A DNA stretch of 64,000 bases from Symbiodinium natans (taxonomy: Eukaryota > Sar > Dinophyceae > Suessiales > Symbiodiniaceae): assembly GCA_905221605.1 (NCBI GenBank), contig CAJNDS010002572.1, positions 102,001-166,000 of the forward strand, read 5' to 3'. Below, piece by piece: positions 46,628 to 52,214 of the stretch; position 1 is the first letter of the stretch; the number at the start of each line of letters is the position of its first letter. A program made the translations under genes and the position numbers. The notes below the pieces were generated by a model that was given only the letters and a program-made list of their open reading frames with translations, did no database searches and had not been told where the DNA came from.

Positions 46628-49426
46628 ACCCTGTCCTTCACTGTGTTTGTGTTTGTGTGCCTCTTGTCGTTAGCGTCAGACTGCGAGGGGCCAGGCAGCG
46701 GTCCTTTTAATCGTTATCCGGGCTTCGGGGGTCTGCTAAGCCCTCTGTGCTCTAGGGTTTAGGGTTTAGGGTTTAGGGTTTAGGGTTTAGGGTTTAGGGT
46801 TTAGGGTTTAGGGTTTAGGGTTTAGGCTCTGTGGCCAGGCCCTGCTGAAGTGCGCGCTGCCCAGCTGCGAGAGCAGGTGCGCCGGCTCGGATGCAGCGAC
46901 TTGTAAACTGCAAGACCCGGGAGCCCTACCAGCCCGAAACCCCCAAAGCCTACAATCCTTGGTAGAGCTAGCAGCAGGACGTAGTGACTGAAAGCTCGTA
47001 ACCAGAGTCTCCAGGATCCTAAGAGTCCCAGGGAGACACAACCCCAAAAGCCTTAGAGTCCTAACTCCCCACAAACCCGAGCCCGATTTGAGGAGCGTGG
47101 TGCACAATTCATCCCACAGCTCGAGTCCACTCTGAGACTCTGAGCCCCAAAGGGACCGGTCGTTTACTGTGGGAGCCCCTCAAAGGGTTCAGGGTTCAGG
47201 GCCTAGGGTTTAGGGCTTACGGTGTAGGAGCCCCTACGAAGGATCCCCCCGAACTTTGGGGGAAGAGCCCCCGGAACTATGAAGCCCACCCGCAAGGGTT
47301 GTGAATGGCGTCGCCGTCTGCGATGCCGAGTGCTTCACAGGCCGGCTGAGTCTTGGGGTTTAGGGTTTAGGGTTTAGTTTTTTTGGGTTTAGGGTTTAGG
47401 GTTCAGGGTTTAGGGTTTAGGGTTTAGGCCTCAGGGACTTCCAGGGATGTAGGGCCTTGGGGATTTAGGGTTCAAGCCTCCGGGACTTCAGGGAATCAGG
47501 GGCATTTCGGGCCTAGGGATTTCCGGGAATGAGGGTTCAGGGTCCGTTCAGGGTTAGTTTAGGGATTCAGGGTTTAGGGCTAAGGGATTTCAGGGACTCA
47601 GGGTCTTTAGAGTTCAGGCAACTTTGGGGTGGGGGGCGTTTCTTGGATTTGGGAATCTTTGGGGTTTCCTCGGGGCGGGGGTCTCCCAGATCGCGGAGCT
47701 TGGAGGGTTTAGGGTTTAGGGTTTAGGGTTTAGGGTTTAGGGTTTAGGGTTTAGGGTTTAGGGTTTAGGAGGAAGCCCCAAGCAGAATCAAAGTCCGCCT
47801 TGGGCTGCTTTGTGCATAGCTCCCCAAAAGTCTGCACAGGTGCACCTATGCTTTGCGAAGGGATGTCAGGCTTTCTCTTTTGAAAGGGCGTGCTCTGCAA
47901 CTTCCAGTCCGGTTAGGCTGCCTGCTTCTAGATAGCCTGCGCCCCTGAATCCCTGAACCCCGGATCCACTAAAGGGTCTAAATGCCTCCTCCCATATGGC
48001 AGGGACAGATGACTCGGTCTCCTGCAACAAGGTGCTGCACAATCGGGAGTGTGCCGGTGTGGGGTGTTCAGGGTCTGGGGTTTAGGGGGTTTGGTTTTGG
48101 GGTTTTGGGGTTTGGGGTTTTGGGGTTTGTGCGGGTTTTGGGGTTTTGGTGTTTTGCGGTTTCGGTTTTGGGGTTTGGGCTTTGGGGTTGGGGGTTTGGG
48201 GGTTTCCTCAACCCTAAGCATGATTGAAGGATTGACGTTTCACTGTGGAGGTGGCCTGCATGTGGCATGGCCTCCTCATAGCTAGCCTCACAATGCAGCA
48301 CGTGCAAGGGTTCATCTTCCTGTCGCAATTCTGACCACCGACCATCTTCCCGCCACTGTGCACTAAGCTGCAACAACGCGCACCCCAAATGCCAACCAAG
48401 AACCCCAAACCCATAAACCCAAAATTCAAAAACCCTACAGCCCGGCTTGGAAGGTCGCTCCTCCGGGCCTGGTACGGCAGCCGGGGCTGGCTGGCTGGGC
48501 TGAGGATGTAGCCAACTCCTTGCTGTCGCCCCTTGGGCTTTAAAGGTTTAGGGCTTAGGGTTTAGGGTTTAGGGTTTAGGGTTTGGGGTTTAGGGTTTGG
48601 GGTTTGGAGTTTGGAGTTTGGGGTTTGGGGTTTGAGGTTCGCTGTCTCTTTGGGAGTTCTGTCTGGTTGTTGTTTACAAAAGCCGCGAGGGGGGCGTATG
48701 AGCATCTAACAGGGGGAATCCTCCAAAGATGCGGTCTCTTCTAGGCTTCCTTGTTTTTATTTAGCATACCCCAAAAGGGACTATAATTATGAGAGCTGGC
48801 CATACAGGGCTTACATCCTGGAGTTCCAGGGGGTTTCGGGGCTTTAGGGAAGAATTGTACCGTTATCTAAGGCTTGTCCTACTCCTGGGTTTAGGGGGCC
48901 TTGGGACTGCCCAAGCCTGGGCGTTCGGGCTTGGGCTGTGGCTGTGAGTTGTTCCAAGGGAGCAGGGATGGCAGGGATGGGAGGGCGTACCAGAATGCTG
49001 AAAGGCAGAGTTCATGTAGGCAGTATATCTCCGCCCTCCATAGATGCTTCTTTCTTGTCCTGGAAGCAGCCGACCAAGATTAAAAGGTAGGGTTTCGAGG
49101 AACACCTCCTCTGAGAGCGAAGGGAGCGCATGGGAGCGCGTGGGTCTCTAAGGGTGGGACCCGAATGCCCAACCACCTGCATGACCTGGACATATCTCTG
49201 CGCGCAACCCTAAGCTCCTAAGCCCCAAACCCTCCATTTCAACCAGGGTTTTGGGGGTTATTATGATCTAAGTATATAGGGACCAAAAGGAACACTGTTT
49301 GTGATCAGGTTTATTGTAGTATAAATAAGAAGGTATGACTTCACCCTGGATACCATGATGCACCTTGCAGAAGTCGCGCTGGCTCCCATTTGCGTCCTGA
49401 GCAGCTCGGCGCAGAAAGCCGATTGA
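26943..49426 (+). CDS. leishmanolysin-like (peptidase M8) gene, span of exons
   Basis: Zinc metalloprotease of the leishmanolysin/GP63 family, which in eukaryotes acts at the cell surface or in the secretory route. The landmarks occur in the family's order on one strand: a PIR-type N-terminal segment (26943), a 'V-pV-G-L' segment (31414), Cys-x-x-Asp-Gln-x-Gly-Arg-Pro (35666), the zinc site HE|AIHGLGF split over 36432 and 36895, VTDQDG (39728), a YEVAQ-YFGC segment (40413), PLMSWP...THHEP (41046), DVMCPG (42030), ITLAALE (42580), DIGYYLANYSNAEC (44443/45329) and WWGRGRGCAFV (45329), then Cys-rich exons to about 48.06 kb. A TGA at 49424-49426 is the best candidate stop. Exon phases agree without a break from 40413 to 45404. 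The catalytic HExxH is intact once spliced. The signal peptide and first exons were not identified. The gene uses GT, GC and GA donors and covers over 22 kb. Confidence 0.85.
27385..27518 (+). repeat. CCCTAAA array
   Basis: About 130 bp of perfect units ending at the acceptor of the next exon. Confidence 0.9.
27521..27561 (+). CDS. probable leishmanolysin-like gene exon
   Basis: After CCCCAAG. The phase-0 frame that follows the previous exon reads WVSECTARRRIFW, with the Cys expected soon after the PIR segment. Donor GTTCAGGG. Confidence 0.45.
27910..27948 (+). CDS. probable leishmanolysin-like gene exon
   Basis: CTGGCGCAG|G acceptor, 13 codons reading ANPLTKDRYCFRE, and a GAG|GC donor. Phase 0 to 0. 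Confidence 0.5.
28151..28195 (+). CDS. probable leishmanolysin-like gene exon
   Basis: GAGATCAG acceptor and a perfect GTAAGC donor, 15 codons reading PLPQGAWFRVGRSTQ. Phase agrees with the preceding exon. Confidence 0.55.
28343..28406 (+). CDS. Cys-rich exon-like island
   Basis: CGTCCCAG acceptor. Reads MCSRSCGLHPSTPPCRNQSV, then C. Four cysteines in 21 codons. Position fits the protease gene, though an EGF-like insertion is equally possible. Confidence 0.4.
28444..28552. mobile_element. M5 palindromic element, short copy
   Basis: Arms CTAAAGGTCCATGTACC and GGTACATGGACCGTGAGGG, about 109 bp. A 218-bp relative lies at 61280-61497. Confidence 0.65.
28930..28977 (+). CDS. exon-like island, protease gene region
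   Basis: CTACCCGCAG|G acceptor and GTAGAA donor. Reads RIHNPRELVRMAAHSGT. Protein-like, but its place in the protease is unclear. Confidence 0.45.
29135..29186 (+). CDS. exon-like island, protease gene region
   Basis: GTGCGAG|G acceptor and a canonical GTAAAG donor. Two frames are good: VGGCQLPDLLAQTAQGIS, and, in phase with the preceding island, WEAASCLICWRKLPKGS. Confidence 0.5.
29478..29576. mobile_element. M1 palindromic element, copy 3
   Basis: TTGGGATGTTCCCCCTTATG ... GGGGGAACATCCC, about 100 bp. Centre contains AGTCCTTAATAGGGATTATAG. Confidence 0.7.
29843..29933 (+). CDS. exon-like island, protease gene region
   Basis: Reads IESSPDCGDRAASYPTGFLG, then SYDSGVGEE, before TTTAGGG repeats. 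Role unknown. Confidence 0.45.
30844..30945. mobile_element. M1 palindromic element, copy 4
   Basis: TTGGGATGTTCCCCC ... GGCGGAACATCCCAA, about 102 bp, both arms well conserved. Confidence 0.7.
30970..31056 (+). CDS. exon-like island, protease gene region
   Basis: Reads FSSPGRRPKDQMRSFAIEAT, then TAPRPAPSA. Lies 24 bp after M1 copy 4. Confidence 0.4.
31280..31405 (+). repeat. AT-rich microsatellite (TA)n
   Basis: Alternating TA and TATG tracts of about 125 bp just before the exon at 31414. Confidence 0.9.
31414..31489 (+). CDS. leishmanolysin-like gene exon
   Basis: GTCACTGCAG|G acceptor; ends exactly at GTTTAGGG. Reads EAMKDVPKFIQVLPVEGSLK, then LR. Corresponds to the family's 'A..+f..lL.V.pv.g.L' segment upstream of the protease core. 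Confidence 0.7.
31783..31856 (+). CDS. exon-like island, protease gene region
   Basis: Between a CCCTAAA patch and GTTTAGG. Reads HQMRETKVPYESDIAGIGLV, then LKSR. Good composition; possibly a protease exon, but no conserved residue identifies it. Confidence 0.5.
31878..31992. mobile_element. M1 palindromic element, copy 5
   Basis: TTGGGAGTTCCCCCTTATAC ... GGGGAAACATCTCAA, with a G15 expansion in the right arm. Confidence 0.6.
32165..32279 (+). CDS. exon-like island resembling glycoside hydrolase family 1
   Basis: About 37 codons: REFWLGPLFFGDYPERDFKK, then MRYCGMLPATHPES. The pattern PL-FGDYPE..-M...LP is a conserved stretch of GH1 beta-glucosidases. It lies inside the protease gene span, so it may be chance, an exon relic or misassembly. 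Confidence 0.35.
32347..32411 (+). CDS. exon-like island, unknown
   Basis: TTGGAG|G acceptor. Reads ELGRLVPGHVAQDGTNWRLL. The right border is uncertain. Confidence 0.4.
32714..32775 (+). CDS. exon-like island, unknown
   Basis: TCCTTTGCAG|G acceptor. Reads GAPITFHVRAFRKGATHNKH before GTTTAAG. Confidence 0.45.
33364..33590 (+). repeat. (CTA)n/(CTG)n triplet microsatellite
   Basis: About 225 bp of CTA units with CTG/CTC substitutions. Produces poly-Leu on + and poly-Ser on -, which is why long open frames exist here. Not a gene. Confidence 0.95.
33856..34228 (+). repeat. CCCTTAA/CCCTAAA higher-order array
   Basis: Compound unit of about 60 bp (CCCTTAACCCTTAACCCTTA... then AACCTAATCTAAACCC) repeated about six times, ending just before the exon at 34250. 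Confidence 0.9.
34250..34319 (+). CDS. leishmanolysin-like gene exon
   Basis: Strong CTTTCTTTCGCAG|G acceptor and GTGAGG donor. Reads VVVPDSFCSDGLASTDTGLV, then KD. Matches the 'vp......G..-D--v' segment that precedes the Cys...GRP motif. Phase to the next exon needs a GA donor after GTGAAA or an alternative border. Confidence 0.7.
34979..35067 (+). repeat. (TATG)n microsatellite
   Basis: About 22 units of TATG with a TG interruption. Preceded by (TA)n tracts at 34898-34912 and 34967-34978. Confidence 0.95.
35222..35295 (+). CDS. exon-like island, unknown
   Basis: Reads GQRKQRGGPDPLSPACGSPK, then AWRSL. Between CCCTAAA-like and TTTAGGG repeats. Confidence 0.35.
35519..35670 (+). repeat. tandem duplication of an intron 3' end
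   Basis: Two copies about 80 bp apart (35519-35590 and 35599-35670) share ACCCTAACCCCACCC...CAAACTCAGTCAGCTAGGTCG. Both carry the GCTAG|GTCG acceptor. Confidence 0.85.
35666..35730 (+). CDS. leishmanolysin-like gene exon (Cys...GRP)
   Basis: CAGCTAG|G acceptor in the second duplicate copy. Reads VGGAGTFCSADQQGRPLHL, matching the family's 'C-x-x-Asp-x-x-Gly-Arg-Pro' motif. A GT donor lies after HLHL-type codons near 35724. Confidence 0.7.
36148..36240 (+). CDS. exon-like island, protease gene region
   Basis: Open frame RVTASQFSEFTTQEPQFGVH. Possibly part of the protease between GRP and HExxH. Borders unclear. Confidence 0.3.
36260..36335. mobile_element. M4 palindromic element, shortened copy
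   Basis: GGACCCAGAGTAGGCCCACT...CCAAAAAGGGTACCCTTTTT...CGTAGGCT, related to 61525-61640. Confidence 0.5.
36432..36478 (+). CDS. leishmanolysin-like gene exon ending in HE of the zinc motif
   Basis: CATCCCCAG acceptor. Reads SEELVRHWRGLVLHE and stops at CACGAG|GCGAGC, a GC donor. The HE dipeptide is the first half of HExxH; the metal ligand His and the catalytic Glu are its last two codons. Confidence 0.85.
36895..36956 (+). CDS. leishmanolysin-like gene exon completing HExxH
   Basis: TTTGAG|G acceptor; reads AIHGLGFGSSLWRNSLLPQR and ends at GTTTAGGG. Together with the previous exon it gives HE|AIHGLGF, an intact M8 zinc motif with the usual G-x-G-F following. Phase 0 in, phase 2 out. Confidence 0.9.
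36967..37071. mobile_element. M3 palindromic element, copy 2
   Basis: GGAATGAGGGAGTGAGGG... and GGTACCCCATTCCCCCATTC. Sits directly behind the HExxH exon. Confidence 0.6.
37620..37711 (+). CDS. exon-like island, unknown
   Basis: TCTAAAG acceptor and GTAGGC donor. Reads SQKEAPALDAHHQDALKRTI, then SVDTFIVL. Very protein-like, but not matched to the protease. Confidence 0.45.
38098..38237 (+). CDS. exon-like island, unknown
   Basis: Open for about 50 codons: EPEAVYRSQAAGYHTGGERR, then QLVKQLEASCIRAS. Borders unclear. Confidence 0.35.
39048..39102 (+). CDS. exon-like island, unknown
   Basis: TTGGGTTCAG acceptor. Reads FRDAFIKRVLKKPFFRIL; basic and hydrophobic. Confidence 0.4.
39536..39580 (+). 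CDS. probable leishmanolysin-like gene exon
   Basis: Reads REPGAFHLIDLLRYG before GTGAAG. HLIDLLR resembles the 'dLiEL' stretch expected between the zinc motif and VTDxDG. With the start after GTGGAG it fits the phase of the HExxH exon. Confidence 0.5.
39728..39771 (+). CDS. probable leishmanolysin-like gene exon (VTDQDG)
   Basis: GAGCTGCACAG|G acceptor. Reads VTDQDGTKDYIFHF. With a GC donor after TTCAT it joins the next exon in phase. If not spliced, the frame meets a TGA after LD. Confidence 0.6.
40230..40323 (+). repeat. (TC)n microsatellite
   Basis: About 95 bp of TC dinucleotides with two CG interruptions; a strong polypyrimidine tract upstream of the exon at 40413. Confidence 0.95.
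40413..40464 (+). CDS. leishmanolysin-like gene exon (YFGC)
   Basis: GACTGAG|G acceptor. Reads RYTRTYEVAQDYFGCHE, the family's 'Ar.hFgC' segment after the zinc motif. Ends CACGAG|GACC, apparently a GA donor. Confidence 0.8.
40948..41012 (+). repeat. CCCTAAA array
   Basis: Nine perfect units shortly before the exon at 41046. Confidence 0.9.
41046..41124 (+). CDS. leishmanolysin-like gene exon (THHEP)
   Basis: AGTCCCAG|G acceptor. Reads DDGWQGLPLMSWPVSGRDTH, then HEPQLT, matching 'G.PLm.W....R.tHHEpqlm', where the conserved His after the zinc motif contributes to the metal site. Phase 1 end; donor GTTGAT before TTTAGGG units. Confidence 0.85.
41218..41309. mobile_element. M1 palindromic element, copy 6
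   Basis: TTGGGAAGTTCCCCCTTGTT ... GGGGGGAACATCCCAA, about 92 bp, 40 bp behind the THHEP exon's array. Confidence 0.7.
42030..42094 (+). CDS. leishmanolysin-like gene exon (DVMCPG)
   Basis: CATTCGCAG acceptor and GTACAG donor. Reads QETRILRDDVMCPGVQQVNL. The first two bases complete a Ser codon with the previous exon's T. Confidence 0.85.
42580..42651 (+). CDS. leishmanolysin-like gene exon (TLAALE)
   Basis: TCATTCCAG acceptor. Reads RVEEPRSYGNGLEAVSAITL, then AALE. Ends TTGGAG|GACC; joined to the next exon it gives LE-DIGYY, the conserved 'TLA.LED.GYY' run, so the GA donor is well supported. Confidence 0.85.
42668..42725. mobile_element. M1 element, left half only
   Basis: TTGGGATGTTCCCCCCTATA...ATTATAGTACCCCC; the right arm is missing. 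Lies 16 bp after the TLAALE exon. Confidence 0.55.
42726..44442 (+). other. intron without recognised gene
   Basis: Intron of the protease gene. AT-richer, with weak telomere-like patches. A minus-strand open frame at 43579-43833 shows no motif. Confidence 0.5.
44443..44482 (+). CDS. leishmanolysin-like gene exon (GYYLANYS)
   Basis: CATGTCAG|G acceptor. Reads DIGYYLANYSNAE and ends in phase 1 at GTGTTTC; its T plus GC of the next exon makes the Cys codon of AEC. Confidence 0.85.
45329..45404 (+). CDS. leishmanolysin-like gene exon (WGRGRGC)
   Basis: GGCCCAAG|G acceptor and GTAAGG donor. Reads MWWGRGRGCAFVMQRCSVTA. Corresponds to the 'WG.g.GC.Fv...C' motif at the end of the M8 core. Confidence 0.85.
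45826..45866 (+). repeat. (GT)n microsatellite
   Basis: About 20 GT dinucleotides. A T17-G tract follows at 45914-45964. Confidence 0.95.
46364..46470 (+). CDS. probable protease C-terminal exon
   Basis: GGACCCAG|G or a later AG. Best frame reads GSQASSRCDRTWTEQYDAAN, then REAYLV. All three frames are fairly open; this one has the Cys expected after the WG...C motif, and with a start after AACGGGAG the phase fits. Confidence 0.5.
46480..46632 (+). repeat. CCCTAAA/CCCTCAA array
   Basis: Starts as CCCTAAA and is homogenised to about 11 CCCTCAA units at 46555-46632. Confidence 0.9.
46674..46712 (+). CDS. probable protease C-terminal exon
   Basis: CTTGTCGTTAG acceptor. Reads SDCEGPGSGPFN. Short, one Cys; assignment tentative. 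Confidence 0.35.
46839..46902 (+). CDS. Cys-rich exon, probable protease tail
   Basis: GTGGCCAG|G acceptor and GTAAAC donor. Reads ALLKCALPSCESRCAGSDAA. Three cysteines with EGF-like spacing. Confidence 0.5.
47297..47357 (+). CDS. Cys-containing exon, probable protease tail
   Basis: CCCGCAAG|G acceptor; ends at GTTTAGGG. Reads VVNGVAVCDAECFTGRLSLG. Confidence 0.5.
48003..48056 (+). CDS. Cys-containing exon, probable protease tail
   Basis: CATATGGCAG|G acceptor and GTGTGG donor. Reads TDDSVSCNKVLHNREC. Confidence 0.5.
48446..48540 (+). CDS. exon-like island
   Basis: CTTGGAAG|G acceptor. Reads VAPPGLVRQPGLAGWAEDVA, then NSLLSPLGL; an overlapping frame RSLLRAWYGSRGWLAGLR is also open. Confidence 0.4.
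49153..49203 (+). CDS. exon-like island
   Basis: CTCTAAG|G acceptor and GC donor. Reads GTRMPNHLHDLDISLR. Confidence 0.45.
49371..49426 (+). CDS. candidate terminal exon of the protease gene
   Basis: CACCTTGCAG acceptor, then VALAPICVLSSSAQKAD and a TGA stop at 49424-49426. The hydrophobic end could serve a membrane anchor, but this is inference. Confidence 0.4.
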
Positions 49427-49576
49427 TTGAAGTTGTATATTGAGTTAAGCCCTTGTTTTAGGGTTTATAGGGTTTAGGGTCTGTAGGGTTTAGGTCATGT
49501 ATAGAGTTCTGCCCTTGCTGTGGGGTTTATAGGGTGTAGGGTCTAGGGTTGGATTTGGGGCTGCTGCTACCCGTAG

Positions 49577-49733
49577 GTGTTTGCTGGTGGGTCGGCATCT
49601 TATTTCTTGCGTTCTAGTGGCCTCATTGAAGTCCAAGTTGAGAACCCCAAGCATGTCCACGAAGGCCTCATCTTCGTCTTGAAATGCCTCTGCTGCCCGA
49701 AGAAGAAGATGTCGAGGCCTGCTGGAGAGAAGC
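49577..49733 (+). CDS. exon-like island, first of the next group
   Basis: CTACCCGTAG|G acceptor. About 52 open codons, including LIEVQVENPKHVHEGLIFVL and KCLCCPKKK. Looks like a hydrophobic segment followed by a basic, Cys-rich stretch. The alternative frame CLLVGRHLISCVLVASLKSK is also open for 33 codons. Confidence 0.5.
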
Positions 49734-50332
49734 GTGGGAATAGGATTTTCGGGTTTCAGGACTCAGGGTCTTTGAGGGCATTTGGGATTGTAAGCGTTTC
49801 TCTGCGTCGTCTTCTCCGACCGTTAGTGTGGCCCTAAACCCCAAACCCCAGACCCCAGACCCCAAACCCTAAACCCTAAACCCTAAACCCTCCTCCCCAA
49901 ACCCTAAACCTTGGACCCTAGACCCCAAAGCCCTGAACCCGACTTGATCCTTTCGTTCATGCCTTGCTCGCGTGGCCATGTCCGTGCTCCTGGATCTATG
50001 GCACAGGGTTTAGGGTTTAGGGTTTGGGTTTAGGGTTTAGGGTTTAGGGTTTGGGATTTAGGGTTTAGGGTTTGGCCTCCCTTCACACCCCCATCCTCAA
50101 AACAGCAATCTGAGAACACAGCGCGGGGGCACATGTTCTGGGTGCATGGGTATTTCCCAATTTCAAGAGGTTCCACTTAATCTGCCCCATCCTGGAACCC
50201 TTACTATCTAAATTTGCTAAAGAACCTCCAGAAGTGGAGATAGATTCATCCGAAGAAGGGTGATGTAGGGATTAGAAACTTTTTTGGTGGTACTTAAGCA
50301 AGTAGTAGCTATAGAAGACCCCCAAACCCCAG

Positions 50333-50420
50333 AAGAAGTCGTGGTGTTGTTGAGCCGTCAAGCAGAGTGCGAGTCCTTGGCAGGGTGCTGTTCTACATCT
50401 TCTCAGCCGCTTGGACTTCT
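50333..50420 (+). CDS. exon-like island
   Basis: CCCCAG acceptor. Reads EEVVVLLSRQAECESLAGCC, then STSSQPLG. An internal GTGCTG donor at 50385 is possible. Confidence 0.45.
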
Positions 50421-50755
50421 AGGGCTCAGGGAATTTTGGCTTTGGGGCTTTCGTTTCTGAACACACCTTCGAAACTTTCAAGCCCTCGAGCATAAACCCT
50501 AAACCCTCAACCCTAAACCCTCAACCCTCAAACCTCAACCAAAACCTCCACACCCTGGAGGGCTGAAGGGGAACCCAGCGTTTAGGGTTTAGGGTGTTAG
50601 GGTTTCAGGGTTTTAGGTTTTTCGGGATTTAGGGTTTTAGGGTTTCAGTGTTTTGGGGTTTTGCGGTTTTAAGGTTTTAAGGTTTTAAGGTTTTGGGAAT
50701 ACGGATTCCTGCGTTCGAGCAGTCAGTCATGCTTACATGTGTGTCGTTCTCCCTC

Positions 50756-50786
50756 CCTCTCTCTCTCTCTCTCTCTCTCGCTCCGT
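50756..50786 (+). repeat. (TC)n microsatellite
   Basis: About 15 TC dinucleotides with flanking degenerate units. Confidence 0.9.
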
Positions 50787-50936
50787 CTCGCTCTGTCTGT
50801 ACGCATACTCACACATACATATGATAAAGAATAGTCGATACACTTCCATAACTATATGCACATCTCTGCAGAAACTACAAACATATACATACATAGGAGA
50901 TGACCTCCCTAAACCCTAAACCCTAAACCCTTCAAG

Positions 50937-51016
50937 CAGAGTATTGAGCCAAGAGCCCAGGTCATCTCGCTCCTCCCCGGTTTGGCCGTCTTCGCCATCG
51001 GGGGCTACGCACCTCT
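50937..51016 (+). CDS. exon-like island with membrane helix
   Basis: After a CCCTAAA patch and CTTCAAG; GTGAGC donor. Reads QSIEPRAQVISLLPGLAVFA, then IGGYAPL. One probable membrane helix. Confidence 0.55.
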
Positions 51017-51807
51017 GTGAGCAGAGAGCATTCTCGGACCTAGGGTCTTGGGAGGGTTTAGGGTTTAGGGTTTAGGGTCCTAGGGGTTGCATCGGTTCTA
51101 TGGGTCCTTATATTGGAGGTTTACTTGGGGTTTGGGGGTGTCGGGCTGGAAGGGTTACAGGGTTCAGAGGCTTCTGGGCCGGAGTTATAGGGGTTTAGGG
51201 GGTTCTGGGGGTTTAGAGGTTTAGAGGCGTAGGCTTTCAGAGCGTCATTACCGATGTCACTTGCATGACTCCGCTATGTTCCGCTGATCATTCCTACGGT
51301 CAGGAACAGAATCTTGCGCACAGCTGGGTGCAGCGGTTCCTTGCCATATAATACCCAATGCAAAGCCGAATATGCCGTTCGCACCATTAGCTTGCACTGC
51401 TTTAAAGTCCTGCCTACAAGTGCCTGCATGTCTCTTTCGCTCATGAACACCCAGAGAGCCCAACACCCCTTGCTTAAAGAGTATTCCTTAAACCACATAG
51501 GGATCCTTAGTATGATTTAAGGCATGTTCCTTAATTCAGGGGTGTTGGGCTCTTTGAGCCAGGGGACATTCAGTCGCTCGCATAATCACCCGGGCATGCT
51601 TGCTTTCGCAGCACTGAAGCAACTAAACCTTGGTACGTGAGGAGTGGCATACTGAGGTGGCTTTCAACTGGGCCGAGCTTCAGGCATGGCAGTTGCGGCT
51701 TAGGGTTTAGGGTTAGGGTTTAGGGTTTAGGGTTTAGGGTTTAGGGTTTAGGGTTTAGGGTGTAGGGTGTAGGGTGTAGGGTGTAGGGTGTAGGGTTTAG
51801 GGTTTAG

Positions 51808-51865
51808 AGAGTTTGTACTCCTGGACTCCGAATCAGAAGCGCGAATCCTGAATAAGACAGATGGG
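51808..51865 (+). CDS. exon-like island after TTTAG acceptor
   Basis: The last TTTAG of a TTTAGGG array appears to be the acceptor. Reads EFVLLDSESEARILNKTDG before GTGGCC. Confidence 0.55.
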
Positions 51866-51995
51866 GTGGCCACAGTCATGACTCGCTCTTCAAATTGATA
51901 TTCTTCCCAAAGGGTGTTGGGCGTAGGGTTTAGGGGTTTAGGGTTTAGGGGTTTAGGGTTTAGAGTTTAGGGTTTAGGGTTTAGTCCTTTTGCAG

Positions 51996-52072
51996 ACGCT
52001 TGTGGCGGAATGCTGGAGCAGAAGGAACAAGAAGTGGAGAAGCTCGATCCCCTTATTGTCGAAGAGCTATAG
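51996..52072 (+). CDS. exon-like island, candidate terminal exon
   Basis: CCTTTTGCAG acceptor. Reads ACGGMLEQKEQEVEKLDPLI, then VEEL and a TAG stop at 52070-52072. A GC donor just before the stop (GAAGA|GCTAT) would let the gene run on, so gene end is not certain. Confidence 0.5.
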
Positions 52073-52214
52073 CTGCCCGTGGCCATGGGACCCAATGCCT
52101 GCCCCTAAGCCCTAAAGGAGTTGTGAAAGTCACCCTGAACCTTAAACCCTACAATTAGAGGCCTGAATCCCTAAACTCTCGACTCTCACCCTTAAAGCCC
52201 TAAACCCACAGAAG

